Virus record (IMG/VR): IMGVR_UViG_3300022700_000208
Coordinates: 1-64,000 of that record
Length of the DNA: 64,000 bases
Source: a virus
Strand: one strand, 5' to 3'
Shown one piece after another: positions 6,681-14,782 of the stretch; the first letter of the stretch is position 1; the number at the start of each line of letters is the position of its first letter. Made by a program: the position numbers and the translations under genes. The notes beneath the pieces are model-generated. The model ran no database searches, was not told the DNA's origin, and was given only the letters and a program-made list of their open reading frames with translations.

Positions 6681-8911
6681 TTTCTTCTCCTTTGTTTCTT
6701 TGATTTTATATATTCCATTTTATCTATTAACTTTATTCTTTCTCTTTTATTATTTTTTATTTTCATATAAAAGGATTTTACTTTTGACACTGGTATTTTC
6801 ATTTCTTCAGGAAATACAACTAAGTCTATCTTGTTCTGTGTTATTAGTTTGTTTATTTCTGTTGAGCTTATTTTTCCCTCAGGATAAATAACTTCCTTGA
6901 AAAAGTTTACCCAAGGAAAGTAAAATTCCTCACTTAAATATAATTTGTCTAATTCCTTATTGCTTCTTACAATAAGTACGTTTAAGTTTTTACCTTTAGA
7001 ATTTATTTTTTTCCTCTCCATTTTGTTTTTCATCTTTTTTATGTCTTTTCTGAACTCATGGAAGTGAGAAATTATATTTTTAACAAAATCTCTCTTTTTC
7101 TTATATTCCTTTTCAGATTTTATATATGAATGTAGTCTTTCTTCGATATCTTTATCTTTTAAACGACCTGTATATAAAAGATCAAAAAGATTAAAAATTG
7201 CTCTTTTAGAACAATAAATGCTTTCATAGTAATATACTTGCTTTTTCTGTTCCTTCATGTCACTTATGTTTCTTTCTTCTATTGTTCTATGTATTTTTGA
7301 CACTTTTATCCCAGAAAAGTGAGAAATAAAAGATTTATGGAAAATAGGTAAATATTTTTCTATTAAATCCCCCTCTTCCTTTTCTACAGAAATGGTATTT
7401 AGTTTGCAAAAATTATTAAGTTTTATATATTTCCTAAGGAAATCTCTGTCTTCAAAATTAAGACATTCCTCAAAAAATCTTAAGTTTTCAGGAATATGAT
7501 TAATCTTTTTTGTTTTCTCTTTATATTCTTTGGGAACATAATAATTGCCTATTTTTATTATTCTCTCTACATCACCATAAGTTACTTTTTCTTGTTTCTT
7601 AGATATACGATTACCTACATAAGGATTAAAGAAACTAAAATTGTATTTTATAAATTTCTTTTGTTCTTCATTTAACTCTCGATTAACTATTGTTTTTCTG
7701 TATCTATCTTTTTCAAATTTAAGAGCATTTTCCATCACATCTTCTATTTTTCTTTCTTTTTCCACAGGATCATCAACATCTAGGTATTCAGTTACAATAT
7801 CTTTTCGTTGTGGAGAATAACCGTATAACTTACAAAAATTATATGAATAAAATCTTGAGGAAACAGCATCCCTATAATCTAAAACTATAGCTTTTTTCTT
7901 ATTTCCTTCTTTCCTTACAACTCTCCCTATTCTTTGGACATATTTTATTTGAGATCTAGTAGGTTTGGTTAGTATTGCACAGCAAGCTGAAGGGATATCA
8001 ACACCTTCATTTAATATGTCTACCACACACAAAACTTCAATTTCATCACTATTATTGAATTTATTTATTATGTTATTTCTATAATACTTTTCTGTTTTGT
8101 GAGTTAAAGTTTTAGCTGAAACCCCATTTCTGTTAAAAAGACGTTCCATTCTTTTGGCATGGTCAATGTTAATACAAAAACATATTGTTTTGTATTTCAC
8201 ATTTTGTTTATCCATTGATCTTCTTCCATACTTTTTATAAGAGTTGACTATTATTTTATTTCTTTGTTTGGATTCAACTAAAACATCAACTTGGGAAGGT
8301 TTATAATCATACTTTCCAGAAATTCCTTCGATAACTGAATTAGTTAATACTAACCATCCCTCTATATCCAATATCATATTATTTTCTTTAGCTTCATTGA
8401 AATCTAGAGAGATTGAAGGGTTTCCCAAAAAATCAATAACTGACTTATCATCTGGCCTGAATATAGTGGCTGACATTCCCAATTTCTTACTTTTAGGGAA
8501 AGCACTATAAAGTCTTTTCCAACTAGGTGCAGGGATATGGTGTACTTCATCAAAAACAATCAAATCCCAATTCCTGGGGAAATTATGTAAATTTTCCTTT
8601 CTAGCTATACAAGGAATAGAAGCTATAACCAATTGACAGTTTTTTTGTTTTGCATAGGAGGTATATACTCCAATCTCTTTATTCAAAAAACATTCAAGTT
8701 CTTCTTTGCTGTTCGTCAAAAGCTCTTTCCTATGAGTTAGCCACAAACAGGTAAAGTTTGATTTTTTCTTTAGAAACTTATTTATAACCTTAACAGCTAG
8801 TCTTGTTTTACCTGTTCCACAAAATTGATGAACCAAAGATTTTTTATTTTCATTGAGGGACTTAACTATTTTATATGTGGCTTTATTTTGGAATTTTTCA
8901 ATTTCCTTCAT
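6677..8911 (-). CDS. Superfamily 2 DNA helicase, UvsW/RadD-like
   Basis: 744 residues from ATG at 8911, chosen because TTTTGGGGAATAAT gives an RBS and the upstream gene stops at 8913; an in-frame start at 8974 would overlap that gene by 62 bp. Motifs in order: Walker A CGTGKTRLAV (~31-40), DEVHH (121-125), SAT (147-149), a helicase C domain with ILNEGVDIPS (motif V) and QRIGRVVR (motif VI). The C-terminal ~350 residues are Lys/Tyr/Asn-rich and unassigned. T4 UvsW is a known SF2 helicase that remodels recombination intermediates and R-loops; equivalence is inferred from motifs and neighbours. Codon use is noticeably more AT-rich than in adjacent genes, which may mark a recent acquisition. Confidence 0.88.
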   Translation of the reverse strand: MKEIEKFQNKATYKIVKSLNENKKSLVHQFCGTGKTRLAVKVINKFLKKKSNFTCLWLTHRKELLTNSKEELECFLNKEIGVYTSYAKQKNCQLVIASIPCIARKENLHNFPRNWDLIVFDEVHHIPAPSWKRLYSAFPKSKKLGMSATIFRPDDKSVIDFLGNPSISLDFNEAKENNMILDIEGWLVLTNSVIEGISGKYDYKPSQVDVLVESKQRNKIIVNSYKKYGRRSMDKQNVKYKTICFCINIDHAKRMERLFNRNGVSAKTLTHKTEKYYRNNIINKFNNSDEIEVLCVVDILNEGVDIPSACCAILTKPTRSQIKYVQRIGRVVRKEGNKKKAIVLDYRDAVSSRFYSYNFCKLYGYSPQRKDIVTEYLDVDDPVEKERKIEDVMENALKFEKDRYRKTIVNRELNEEQKKFIKYNFSFFNPYVGNRISKKQEKVTYGDVERIIKIGNYYVPKEYKEKTKKINHIPENLRFFEECLNFEDRDFLRKYIKLNNFCKLNTISVEKEEGDLIEKYLPIFHKSFISHFSGIKVSKIHRTIEERNISDMKEQKKQVYYYESIYCSKRAIFNLFDLLYTGRLKDKDIEERLHSYIKSEKEYKKKRDFVKNIISHFHEFRKDIKKMKNKMERKKINSKGKNLNVLIVRSNKELDKLYLSEEFYFPWVNFFKEVIYPEGKISSTEINKLITQNKIDLVVFPEEMKIPVSKVKSFYMKIKNNKRERIKLIDKMEYIKSKKQRRRK

Positions 8912-8912
8912 A

Positions 8913-9221
8913 TTATTCCCCAAAACACTCATGAAGAACTTTGGGTTTAAACCCAAATATGTCTTTGAAAGCAAACTTAGCTGTCTCTTTAAAAGGCTCT
9001 AAGTGAGAAGCATCTCCAGGTCCTCTAAAATAATCATCCCCTCTATTTTTCAGAAGGGTTCGGATGCGCTCTTGGACATTAGTTGTGGTAACACTCTCAC
9101 CTTCTTTAAGCATCCAACATATAATAAGATGAACATCTCCTTCACTGAGATGATGTTTAATTAAAGGCTCAATGAAAGATCCCTCATTCTGAGATTCAAT
9201 CCATTCATACTTCCTAGCCAT
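8913..9221 (-). CDS. Unknown protein
   Basis: 102 residues from ATG at 9221 (RBS AAGGAG, 7 nt spacing), preferred over an in-frame start at 9254. Starts MARKYEWIESQNEGSF. A helical segment SVTTTNVQERIRTLLKNRGD resembles a winged-helix-like region, but no family is certain. One base separates its stop from the helicase start region. Confidence 0.7.
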   Translation of the reverse strand: MARKYEWIESQNEGSFIEPLIKHHLSEGDVHLIICWMLKEGESVTTTNVQERIRTLLKNRGDDYFRGPGDASHLEPFKETAKFAFKDIFGFKPKVLHECFGE

Positions 9222-9723
9222 TGTTTTCTCCTTCAAGATTATAAGAGCAATCAAAAGAAATTGTGTGATGTGGGTAGGATATTTTAACCTTTCTTATTCT
9301 CACGCTTTTGCATCCGCAATTAACTACTTTTAAATTTACGGAGCCAAGATCATTGACAGAAACAGAATTTTTTATTTGAGCTTCATATTCCTTTTTGCAA
9401 CAAGCATGATATAGCCAAACAACATTTTCTTCTGGAGAAATTGAACTTCCATTTAGATTGATGGAAATATCCTCCGAAAGAAAATGGTGTATTTTTTTGT
9501 TTGGAAACTCAGGAATATATTCCTCTATTTTCTTTTTCATTTCTTTCTCATACAATTCCCTGTTTTTGTCACAAATGTCGCAAATTTCATTTACATCACC
9601 CAGACGGTGGATTTCTACTTCTGTTTTAATGTCAATTCCAGAAAAAGCTAAAAGGGTTGCATGTTTAAAACAAATATTCTTATATTCCTCTGAATAATAC
9701 CTAATGCTGAAATTGATCTCCAT
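9214..9723 (-). CDS. Unknown Cys-rich protein
   Basis: 169 residues. It contains CDICDKN near residue 50, an ACCKKE pair near 110 and NCGCKS near 135, so metal binding is likely, though no named zinc-finger pattern fits. The start abuts the upstream gene stop. Function unknown. Confidence 0.7.
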   Translation of the reverse strand: MEINFSIRYYSEEYKNICFKHATLLAFSGIDIKTEVEIHRLGDVNEICDICDKNRELYEKEMKKKIEEYIPEFPNKKIHHFLSEDISINLNGSSISPEENVVWLYHACCKKEYEAQIKNSVSVNDLGSVNLKVVNCGCKSVRIRKVKISYPHHTISFDCSYNLEGENNG

Positions 9724-10061
9724 TATCCAATCTCCCCCCTCATAAACTTCAATACATCCTCAAAATCCTTAAAGTCTCTTTTTAACTGTTCATTTGATCT
9801 ATAGGGCCATCTGATTCGGAATTTGTCCCTTTTTTTAAAATAAGTGATGCTATGCCATTTATTATTTTTCAAAGCCAAGACGTGGGGAACACCTTTTCGA
9901 GAATACCTCATTCCTGACCTGGGGAGTTTTCTTATAATCATCAGACAGTAAATCTCAGCATCAGTTAAGAAAGTAGAGGTTTCAGTATTATCATCAGACA
10001 CAGAAACAATATTGGGAAACTTATCTTCTGTGCTAAACTTGTTACGTATAAAATCAAACAT
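9723..10061 (-). CDS. Unknown basic protein
   Basis: 112 residues from ATG at 10061 (RBS GGGAG), rather than an in-frame GTG 12 nt upstream. The C-terminal half is Lys/Arg/aromatic-rich (WHSITYFKKRDKFRIRWPYR), suggesting nucleic-acid binding. A helix TDAEIYCLMIIRKLP precedes it. No family recognised. Confidence 0.65.
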   Translation of the reverse strand: MFDFIRNKFSTEDKFPNIVSVSDDNTETSTFLTDAEIYCLMIIRKLPRSGMRYSRKGVPHVLALKNNKWHSITYFKKRDKFRIRWPYRSNEQLKRDFKDFEDVLKFMRGEIG

Positions 10062-10063
10062 AT

Positions 10064-10270
10064 TTACTCCCACTCATAATCACTATAAGGAGCCACAGGG
10101 AAACTGATAGCTACAAGTTGGTTGCAATTCCAGCAATTCAAGTCTTTTTCCGTATTCCCAAACTCATCCAAATCTTGAATATTTTTGGGAAGACATAGAT
10201 TTGGTTGTCCGCAATCGGGACAAAACCAAATCCATGCCCTCATCAAATTGGCTCTTTTTACATCAGCCAT
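10064..10270 (-). CDS. Small zinc-ribbon protein
   Basis: 68 residues with two CxxC knuckles, FCPDCGQPN and NCWNCNQ, about 29 residues apart: a zinc-ribbon arrangement. Such small ribbons in phages often bind nucleic acid or RNA polymerase, but nothing here identifies the partner. It overlaps the HTH gene by 8 bp and is followed directly by the basic 112-residue gene. Confidence 0.75.
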   Translation of the reverse strand: MADVKRANLMRAWIWFCPDCGQPNLCLPKNIQDLDEFGNTEKDLNCWNCNQLVAISFPVAPYSDYEWE

Positions 10271-10538
10271 TCTTCTTTTTCTTTGAAAATCCTTTGAGTT
10301 TGGACTTTAGCTTTTTCTTTTCCATTTCAAGCTTCATGTTGATAACTTCATCAGTGTTGAGCTTATAGATTCCAATAAGCTTTTTTAGGTTTTCCAAAGG
10401 AGGCTCACAAAGACCTCTCTCAAAATTAGAAACAAATTGAGGAGTTGAGTATCCCAATTTTTCAGCTACTTTAGCCTGAGTTAGTTTAGAATTAACTCTG
10501 GATTTCTTTAAATATTGTCCAAATTTTTTCCTATCCAT
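10263..10538 (-). CDS. XRE-family helix-turn-helix protein
   Basis: 91 residues. Residues ~5-60 fit a Cro/CI-type HTH: FGQYLKKSRVNSKLTQAKVA, EKLGYSTPQFVSNFERG and PPLENLKKLIGIY. The C-terminus is a Lys-rich tail. It has no partner repressor or operator pair nearby, so it is more likely a regulator of phage or host transcription than a lysogeny switch. RBS AAGGAGAAGG precedes ATG. Confidence 0.88.
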   Translation of the reverse strand: MDRKKFGQYLKKSRVNSKLTQAKVAEKLGYSTPQFVSNFERGLCEPPLENLKKLIGIYKLNTDEVINMKLEMEKKKLKSKLKGFSKKKKNG

Positions 10539-10565
10539 TTTCCTTCTCCTTAAACATTCTAATTC

Positions 10566-10787
10566 CTACATTTTTATTATTTCTCTTATGTTCTCCATGT
10601 GGGAATCAATGGCATTTCTGATGATTCTCACAGCTTCTTCCTTGCAGTCTTCTTTTTCTCTAGAAACAAAAAGAACATTTTCATCTTTCTCAATAATGTA
10701 TTTGGGTTCTCTTTTCTCGTGATAAAGGAAGATCCCAAACCCGCCATATTGTTTTTCCTTAAGAACCCAGAATCCATTAGAGGCCAT
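10566..10787 (-). CDS. Unknown small protein
   Basis: 73 residues, starting MASNGFWVLKEKQYGGFGIF, with beta-type N-terminus and an acidic helix CKEEAVRIIRNAIDSHMENI. No domain recognised. It overlaps the upstream stop by one base. Confidence 0.65.
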   Translation of the reverse strand: MASNGFWVLKEKQYGGFGIFLYHEKREPKYIIEKDENVLFVSREKEDCKEEAVRIIRNAIDSHMENIREIIKM

Positions 10788-11086
10788 TATTTATCTCCCT
10801 TAACTTTATTCATTGCTCCTTTTATTTTCATAAGAACCTCACCATCATCAGGGGAGGAAAATTCACCAAGATTGTCTTCAATAAATTCATAGGCAATCTC
10901 TAAAGCTTCATATAAATCTGGAGAAGAAGCCATCAACCTTGCATGGACTTCAGCATCTCCCTCAGTTCCCAAGACATGAGCAATTCTCCTCTTGGGGTTA
11001 GAGGAGAAAATATCAATGCGAGTTTTTTCAGGGTTCTTTTTACATACCCAAGGTTTAGATGCTGATTTATTCTTTAAATTATGCAT
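10787..11086 (-). CDS. Small phage protein with a SPDLYEAL-type helix motif
   Basis: 99 residues. The segment GDAEVHARLMASSPDLYEAL is a variant of the widespread phage pattern (N)ARLIAAAPDLLEAL found in many uncharacterised small phage proteins. The basic N-terminus (NLKNKSASKPWVCKKN) precedes it. Function of the family is not known to me. RBS GAGGTAAAT. Confidence 0.72.
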   Translation of the reverse strand: MHNLKNKSASKPWVCKKNPEKTRIDIFSSNPKRRIAHVLGTEGDAEVHARLMASSPDLYEALEIAYEFIEDNLGEFSSPDDGEVLMKIKGAMNKVKGDK

Positions 11087-11100
11087 ATTTACCTCAAATA

Positions 11101-11124
11101 TAAAAGGGAGGCCCGAAGGCCCCC
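11101..11124 (-). terminator. Rho-independent terminator after the DUF932 gene
   Basis: Minus strand: GGGGGCC, loop TTCG, GGCCTCCC, then TTTTA. It lies 10 nt past the stop codon of the DUF932 gene and would end that transcript before the small genes to its left. Confidence 0.75.
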
Positions 11125-11134
11125 GCTTTAATAG

Positions 11135-12241
11135 TTATGCAGATTTTTCAGCAATTTCTTTCCACTGAGACTTATTAAGATCCAGGATCATTCCACCTGC
11201 TCTTTCCATCTCAATAGAATCCTCATAGGAAATTTCCTCAACTTGGTGAGCCGCTTTGGTGAATGAGTTGACAAGTCCGTATTTGGTGAGTCCTGCACCC
11301 TCATTTCCTGAGGCCAATGCAGCAAGGATTCCTTCCTTCTTATTTTCACCTTGGACTTTTGTAGCCTTCATGGCCTTATCGACAACCTTATCCAACTTAG
11401 TATTTTCAATGGGGATCTCAGTAGCTTCTTTTAGACGCTCTACTTCTCTTTCAAAATTGACTTGCTCCATGCTAGCTTTCAGGATGTCTTGCACCTTATC
11501 CCAAAACACAGCATCATCTTTTTGCAAAGTCTCATCTGATAGAACCTCAAAGACCTCTCTTTCCACCTGATTGCGTCCAGTATGAAACCGCTTCATAGCA
11601 GTATTGCTGATCATTCCATTGTCACAAACCAAACGATAGATCATGGGCTCAATTCTAAGGGAGCCTGATCCCACATCAGAATTTGAAATTGTGAGTCCAT
11701 ATTGAACGGTATCACCTTTTTGAATTTCCGTTTTTAGTTTGGGGGAAAGAGCTTTCACAAAAAGCCTACGCTCAGTGTTCTCACTGGATACCACTTCCAT
11801 TCCGTTTTCAAAGATCACAGGAAGGGCTGTCTCAAGTAACTTGTGGGAATCCAGGGGACGGTAGTAGGAAGAGAGAAAACCTCTCAAATACCCATCCAGA
11901 GACCTGATCATTCGACCTTCTGGCTTATTCCCTCTTTTGACTATTTGCCCTTTGTTTTCTAGACCATGGTTGATGTTGTCAGTGAGAAGAATTGGGTTCT
12001 CTTGCTGTAGCTTATGAAAATACCGAACGGGGATATCCAGATAAGAGGCTACTTGCTGAGAAGAATGAGAATTGAGACCGAAGGAATGCTCACCCTCATT
12101 GGTTTCAAAGGCAATGTTGACCTGTTGGTTATCCCCAACCTTTGCCTCCAATTCTTTAGTCGGAACAATAAAGTCTTGCTTTTGTTCCTGGATTCTCTCT
12201 AGCTCCTTTGCCATGTCTGTGAGAGATTTTCCTGTTAACAT
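11135..12241 (-). CDS. DUF932 family protein
   Basis: 368 residues. The pattern of LGLNSHSSQQ-like strand, YLDIPVRYFHKL, RMIRSLDGYLRGFLSSYYR (the YRPLDSH region), then GSGSLRIEPMIYRLVCDNGM and a later Arg-containing helical half is that of DUF932 (DUF945-like), common on plasmids and phages. The molecular function of the family is unknown; links to DNA metabolism and anti-restriction islands have been suggested. Strong RBS AAGGAGGTACATT. The 130 nt leader contains a hammerhead ribozyme, so its mRNA may carry a processed 5' end. Confidence 0.85.
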   Translation of the reverse strand: MLTGKSLTDMAKELERIQEQKQDFIVPTKELEAKVGDNQQVNIAFETNEGEHSFGLNSHSSQQVASYLDIPVRYFHKLQQENPILLTDNINHGLENKGQIVKRGNKPEGRMIRSLDGYLRGFLSSYYRPLDSHKLLETALPVIFENGMEVVSSENTERRLFVKALSPKLKTEIQKGDTVQYGLTISNSDVGSGSLRIEPMIYRLVCDNGMISNTAMKRFHTGRNQVEREVFEVLSDETLQKDDAVFWDKVQDILKASMEQVNFEREVERLKEATEIPIENTKLDKVVDKAMKATKVQGENKKEGILAALASGNEGAGLTKYGLVNSFTKAAHQVEEISYEDSIEMERAGGMILDLNKSQWKEIAEKSA

Positions 12242-12313
12242 AATGTACCTCCTTAGTGCCTATCCCTCTTTGGGGCTCATTCCCCTAGGGAGTCGGATAT
12301 GGGTTTATGGCCT

Positions 12314-12370
12314 ATCTCATCAGTGTCGGGAGGCCATCCCCGATCAGACGGGCATATTGCCCGTTTCGAT
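12314..12370 (-). ncRNA. Hammerhead ribozyme, type II topology
   Basis: Minus strand, reading 12370 to 12314. ATC (5' half of stem II) is followed by GAAA (12367-12364), then stem III CGGGC/GCCCG with loop AATAT, then cleavage triplet GUC. Cleavage is predicted between 12347 and 12346. Stem I is UG(A)UCGGG/CCCGACA with one bulged A and an 8-nt loop, followed by CUGAUGA (12323-12317) and GAT, closing stem II by 3 bp. All invariant core elements, CUGAUGA, GAAA and UH, are present with the A15.1-U16.1 pair. The order stem II-III-I is the open-stem-II (type II) permutation known from bacterial and phage metagenomes. It begins immediately after the stop of the gene at 12371. Confidence 0.88.
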
Positions 12371-12652
12371 TTATTTCTTTTTGACTTTGGGAAACTCAAC
12401 CTTCGTCTCGTAGAGCAGTCCCTTGTCGATCAGCTTTTGCTCCCCAATTGCATTTGCAACGTCTTTCCAGTTGGCCAGTGTGGTTCTGTTTTGATTAACA
12501 ATCTTGAGTGAATAGTCCTTGGTTTCAGTGGCACCCATTTCTATGAGGTGCTTTTTAAGTTCATCTTTTTGCTTTTTGATCTCATTTTCCTGGTCAGTTA
12601 GTTCTTTGTATTTGGCTAGTTTTTGGTTTGGTGTGAGTTTGGAAAAGCTCAT
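12371..12652 (-). CDS. Unknown coiled-coil protein
   Basis: 93 residues from ATG at 12652 (RBS GGGGGAT), preferred over an in-frame ATG at 12664 that lacks one. The N-terminal half is a charged helix (YKELTDQENEIKKQKDELKK), then TKDYSLKIVNQNRTTL and a Lys-rich tail. The layout, a helix pair followed by a short beta segment, resembles small phage proteins found next to nucleases, but no name is justified. Its stop codon directly precedes the hammerhead ribozyme. Confidence 0.7.
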   Translation of the reverse strand: MSFSKLTPNQKLAKYKELTDQENEIKKQKDELKKHLIEMGATETKDYSLKIVNQNRTTLANWKDVANAIGEQKLIDKGLLYETKVEFPKVKKK

Positions 12653-12663
12653 TTTATCCCCCA

Positions 12664-13524
12664 TTAGGCTATCTGGTCGTTTTTAAGTTCAATTCCCTGC
12701 TCTTCTAGAATGTCTTGAATGGATTGGGATTGTTTTTTGGAAGAGTCGTAACGGAATTTGTGGTTTATTTGCTTTTCAGCTTCTAGATAGCGGTTAACAA
12801 GCTTGGGATTGTGTTGGGCAGCAATGGCAATTTCTTTCTTTGAGGAATAAATGCAGATAGCGCATGAAGCTCTTGATACTCCCAATGCATAGCAAGGGTG
12901 CTTTGGCATTTCATAGAAATTGTTTTCAGCCCAAACCTTGCCTTCAGTCCAGTCTACAATAGGACTGGCTTTAATCATCATAGTGCCTTTTCTCTTATAA
13001 ACCTTCTCATTAAAGACATGCTTTCTAGCGCGGCGAGTTGATTCTTCAGCGCGTTCTCCGCAAAGAACCAAGACGTTTCCCCCAAGTTGGGAGCAAAACT
13101 TATCGCAAGGCTGAGTCTTGACCTGAGCCGTACACCATTGCTGGTTAGGGCCAGGCCACTTCTTTTGCTTTTTCTCTCCAGTTTTGCGATCAACCTGACC
13201 AGCCAATAGAAGATCAAGAACGCCTTTCTCATCCTCACGTTTCACGATGTGGAGCTTTACCCCAAGATTTTCACATTGGGCTTTTACAGTAGGCAGTGTT
13301 TCGTCCCAATCGGTATCAAGTTCAGCATGGAGAGCTATGATGCGATCAGCACCAAAAGTTCGAGTGGCCCAACAAAGAAGAGCCCCTGAATCCTTCCCTC
13401 CAGAAGTAGAGACCACAATATGATCAAAAGAGCCTTCAGCATCCATTCGCTGGAGCCTGTTCCTTAAAGCCTGCCCTCTGTGGTTGATTTTAGTCTTGTT
13501 TGGTGTGTATGTATTCTTAGCCAT
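12664..13524 (-). CDS. PAPS-reductase / DndC-like PP-loop protein
   Basis: 286 residues from ATG at 13524 (RBS TTGGGGG), not the in-frame TTG at 13536. The PP-loop VVSTSGGKDSGALLCW lies near residue 40, followed by IIALHAELDTDWDET, QQWCTAQVKTQP, LCGERAEESTRRA and, near the C-terminus, CYALGVSRASCAICIYSSK, a cysteine cluster. The family activates substrates with ATP or transfers sulfur; members include PAPS reductase and DndC of phosphorothioate DNA modification. In phages such proteins are often annotated without known role; DNA or tRNA thiolation are possibilities. It is the first gene of the leftward block beside the noncoding region. Confidence 0.85.
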   Translation of the reverse strand: MAKNTYTPNKTKINHRGQALRNRLQRMDAEGSFDHIVVSTSGGKDSGALLCWATRTFGADRIIALHAELDTDWDETLPTVKAQCENLGVKLHIVKREDEKGVLDLLLAGQVDRKTGEKKQKKWPGPNQQWCTAQVKTQPCDKFCSQLGGNVLVLCGERAEESTRRARKHVFNEKVYKRKGTMMIKASPIVDWTEGKVWAENNFYEMPKHPCYALGVSRASCAICIYSSKKEIAIAAQHNPKLVNRYLEAEKQINHKFRYDSSKKQSQSIQDILEEQGIELKNDQIA

Positions 13525-13635
13525 TTTTACCCCCAAGTTTTTAATAACCTTAACTATCTATATTCATTCTACGTCCTAACTTAATGAAAAGCAAGGAATT
13601 AATTATAATTAATTCTAAAATCCCACAAAATGAGG

Positions 13636-13650
13636 GATTTCAGTGACTTA
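13636..13650 (+). repeat. 15-mer repeat, copy 1
   Basis: GATTTCAGTGACTTA, followed by CCGCG. Direct copy of the motif at 13984 and inverted relative to 14043. Thirteen of fifteen positions are shared by all three. Confidence 0.6.
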
Positions 13651-13983
13651 CCGCGTCTCAAATTATTAATAATTCGATTTTTGTGATGCTCTGCATGAGA
13701 GAAGATGTGTGATGGGAAGGATTACCTGGTAGCAGAGCCTGAAATTGCCGTCAATCACCAAGGCAATGAGAGCTTCTGTGAGCCCTACAGGGGCTATTAT
13801 GGTCAATCATAGGGACCTGAGCCCAAAAGCCAAACACAATCAAAATATGTGGCTCTCTGAGGCTTCTGGATATATCCCATGCCTGAGATATATCTCAAAC
13901 CGATTTGGGCATCCAATACAGCCGACACAGGGCTCCGACAGGGGGAGGAGGCCCCCGTAGTAGGGGCCTTTCCAAAACAAAGT

Positions 13984-13998
13984 GATTTCAGATACTTA
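13984..13998 (+). repeat. 15-mer repeat, copy 2
   Basis: GATTTCAGATACTTA, followed by ACTCGC. With copy 3 it forms the arms of a long imperfect hairpin (13983-14058) that encloses a second stem GTGG/CCAC. Confidence 0.6.
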
Positions 13999-14042
13999 AC
14001 TCGCTGTGGACCAGGTAAACAACCACAATATTAGCCGCTTTG

Positions 14043-14057
14043 TAAGTTACTGAAATC
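14043..14057 (-). repeat. 15-mer repeat, copy 3 (inverted)
   Basis: Minus strand GATTTCAGTAACTTA. It can pair with copy 2 over 13 of 15 positions. Confidence 0.6.
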
Positions 14058-14432
14058 AGGGCTTGTTATTTCCGTGAGCGGCGTTTCAAGCCGTTCAAAT
14101 TGGGGGGGTTTCGACCTACGCGCTCTGTGTCACCAAAATTCCATAGAAATTCCAATAACTTAAATTATTTTTATTTAAGAAAAGAAGAGTTCAAAAAAGG
14201 CTCAAAAAAGGGCCAAAAAGCCTTCTGAAGCCACAAAATAAAATATGTTTTTGCTATATTCAGCGCATTAGACGCATAGTACCGAACAACGTGCTCACTT
14301 TGTAAGAAAATTTAAGACAGAAAATTTCTGAGAGAAATCAATGAGTTATGATATTAACAAAAATTTAACTGAACACTAGGTCGGGTGCTGTCGTTAAAGA
14401 AAGAAAGTACCAAAGAAAGAAACCTCAATCGA

Positions 14433-14456
14433 ATAATTGATCTAGCGATCAATTAT
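14433..14456. other. Perfect 10-bp inverted repeat
   Basis: ATAATTGATC, loop TAGC, GATCAATTAT. Not followed by a T-run in either direction; immediately precedes a second hairpin at 14467. Confidence 0.55.
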
Positions 14457-14466
14457 ATTGTTTACC

Positions 14467-14503
14467 CTTGATTGTTCATTCGCTTCGCTCATTCACAATC
14501 AAG
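14467..14503 (+). terminator. Hairpin, possible terminator
   Basis: CTTGATTGT and ACAATCAAG pair around a loop that itself contains CG..CG, followed by TATATTTTTCTT. It could end a plus-strand transcript initiated in the noncoding region, or be part of the origin structure. Confidence 0.4.
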
Positions 14504-14627
14504 TATATTTTTCTTAGCCCCTATATTCTTTTTTAAAAAGAAACACTGAGTCAGAAGTGATCAATACTATTAAAACTGAAGAAAAAATCAATCCAAACAA
14601 AATATAACACAAAGTATTATATGTGTA

Positions 14628-14661
14628 GGGGATCTGAGGTCTGAGAGGACCTCAGATCCCC
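14628..14661. other. Perfect 14-bp hairpin
   Basis: GGGGATCTGAGGTC, loop TGAGAG, GACCTCAGATCCCC. No T-run on either side, so not a standard terminator; a cruciform, protein-binding site or stable RNA hairpin is more likely. Confidence 0.6.
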
Positions 14662-14782
14662 AAACCAAGAATTTCACAAAAGTTACATAAGAATTTTACG
14701 TAATATTTTGTATATTCCTTCAGTAAATCCTCTTTTTTCTTCATCCCCAATAAATACGATGAATTATTTTGGGGGTGACACT

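Larger units (their letters stand above)
13537..14782. other. Noncoding divergence region, candidate origin or control region
   Basis: About 1.25 kb between leftward genes and rightward genes with no convincing gene on either strand. It holds three copies of a 15-mer GATTTCAG(T/A)nACTTA, the last inverted; a GC-rich hairpin GGCCCC/GGGGCC at 13953-13970; an A/T-rich stretch 14150-14400; and three strong hairpins at 14433-14456, 14467-14503 and 14628-14661. Repeats plus hairpins at a divergence point are typical of replication origins or early control regions; this is inference. Confidence 0.5.

Noticed and set aside
10263-13524. Lysogeny control region around the XRE-type HTH gene
   Set aside because: No second repressor, no operator repeats flanking a divergent promoter at that gene, no integrase; the HTH gene lies inside a unidirectional run.
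13745-13960. 71-codon plus-strand frame in the noncoding region
   Set aside because: No ribosome-binding site, low-complexity odd composition, and it crosses structured hairpins; no sign of selection for protein.
13940-13975. GC-rich hairpin GGCCCC/GGGGCC as a terminator
   Set aside because: Only three T residues follow and no gene precedes it on the plus strand; retained as part of the structured region.
14080-14130. tmRNA-like start (GGGGGGGTTTCGAC)
   Set aside because: No tRNA-like Ala acceptor pair or tag reading frame found downstream.
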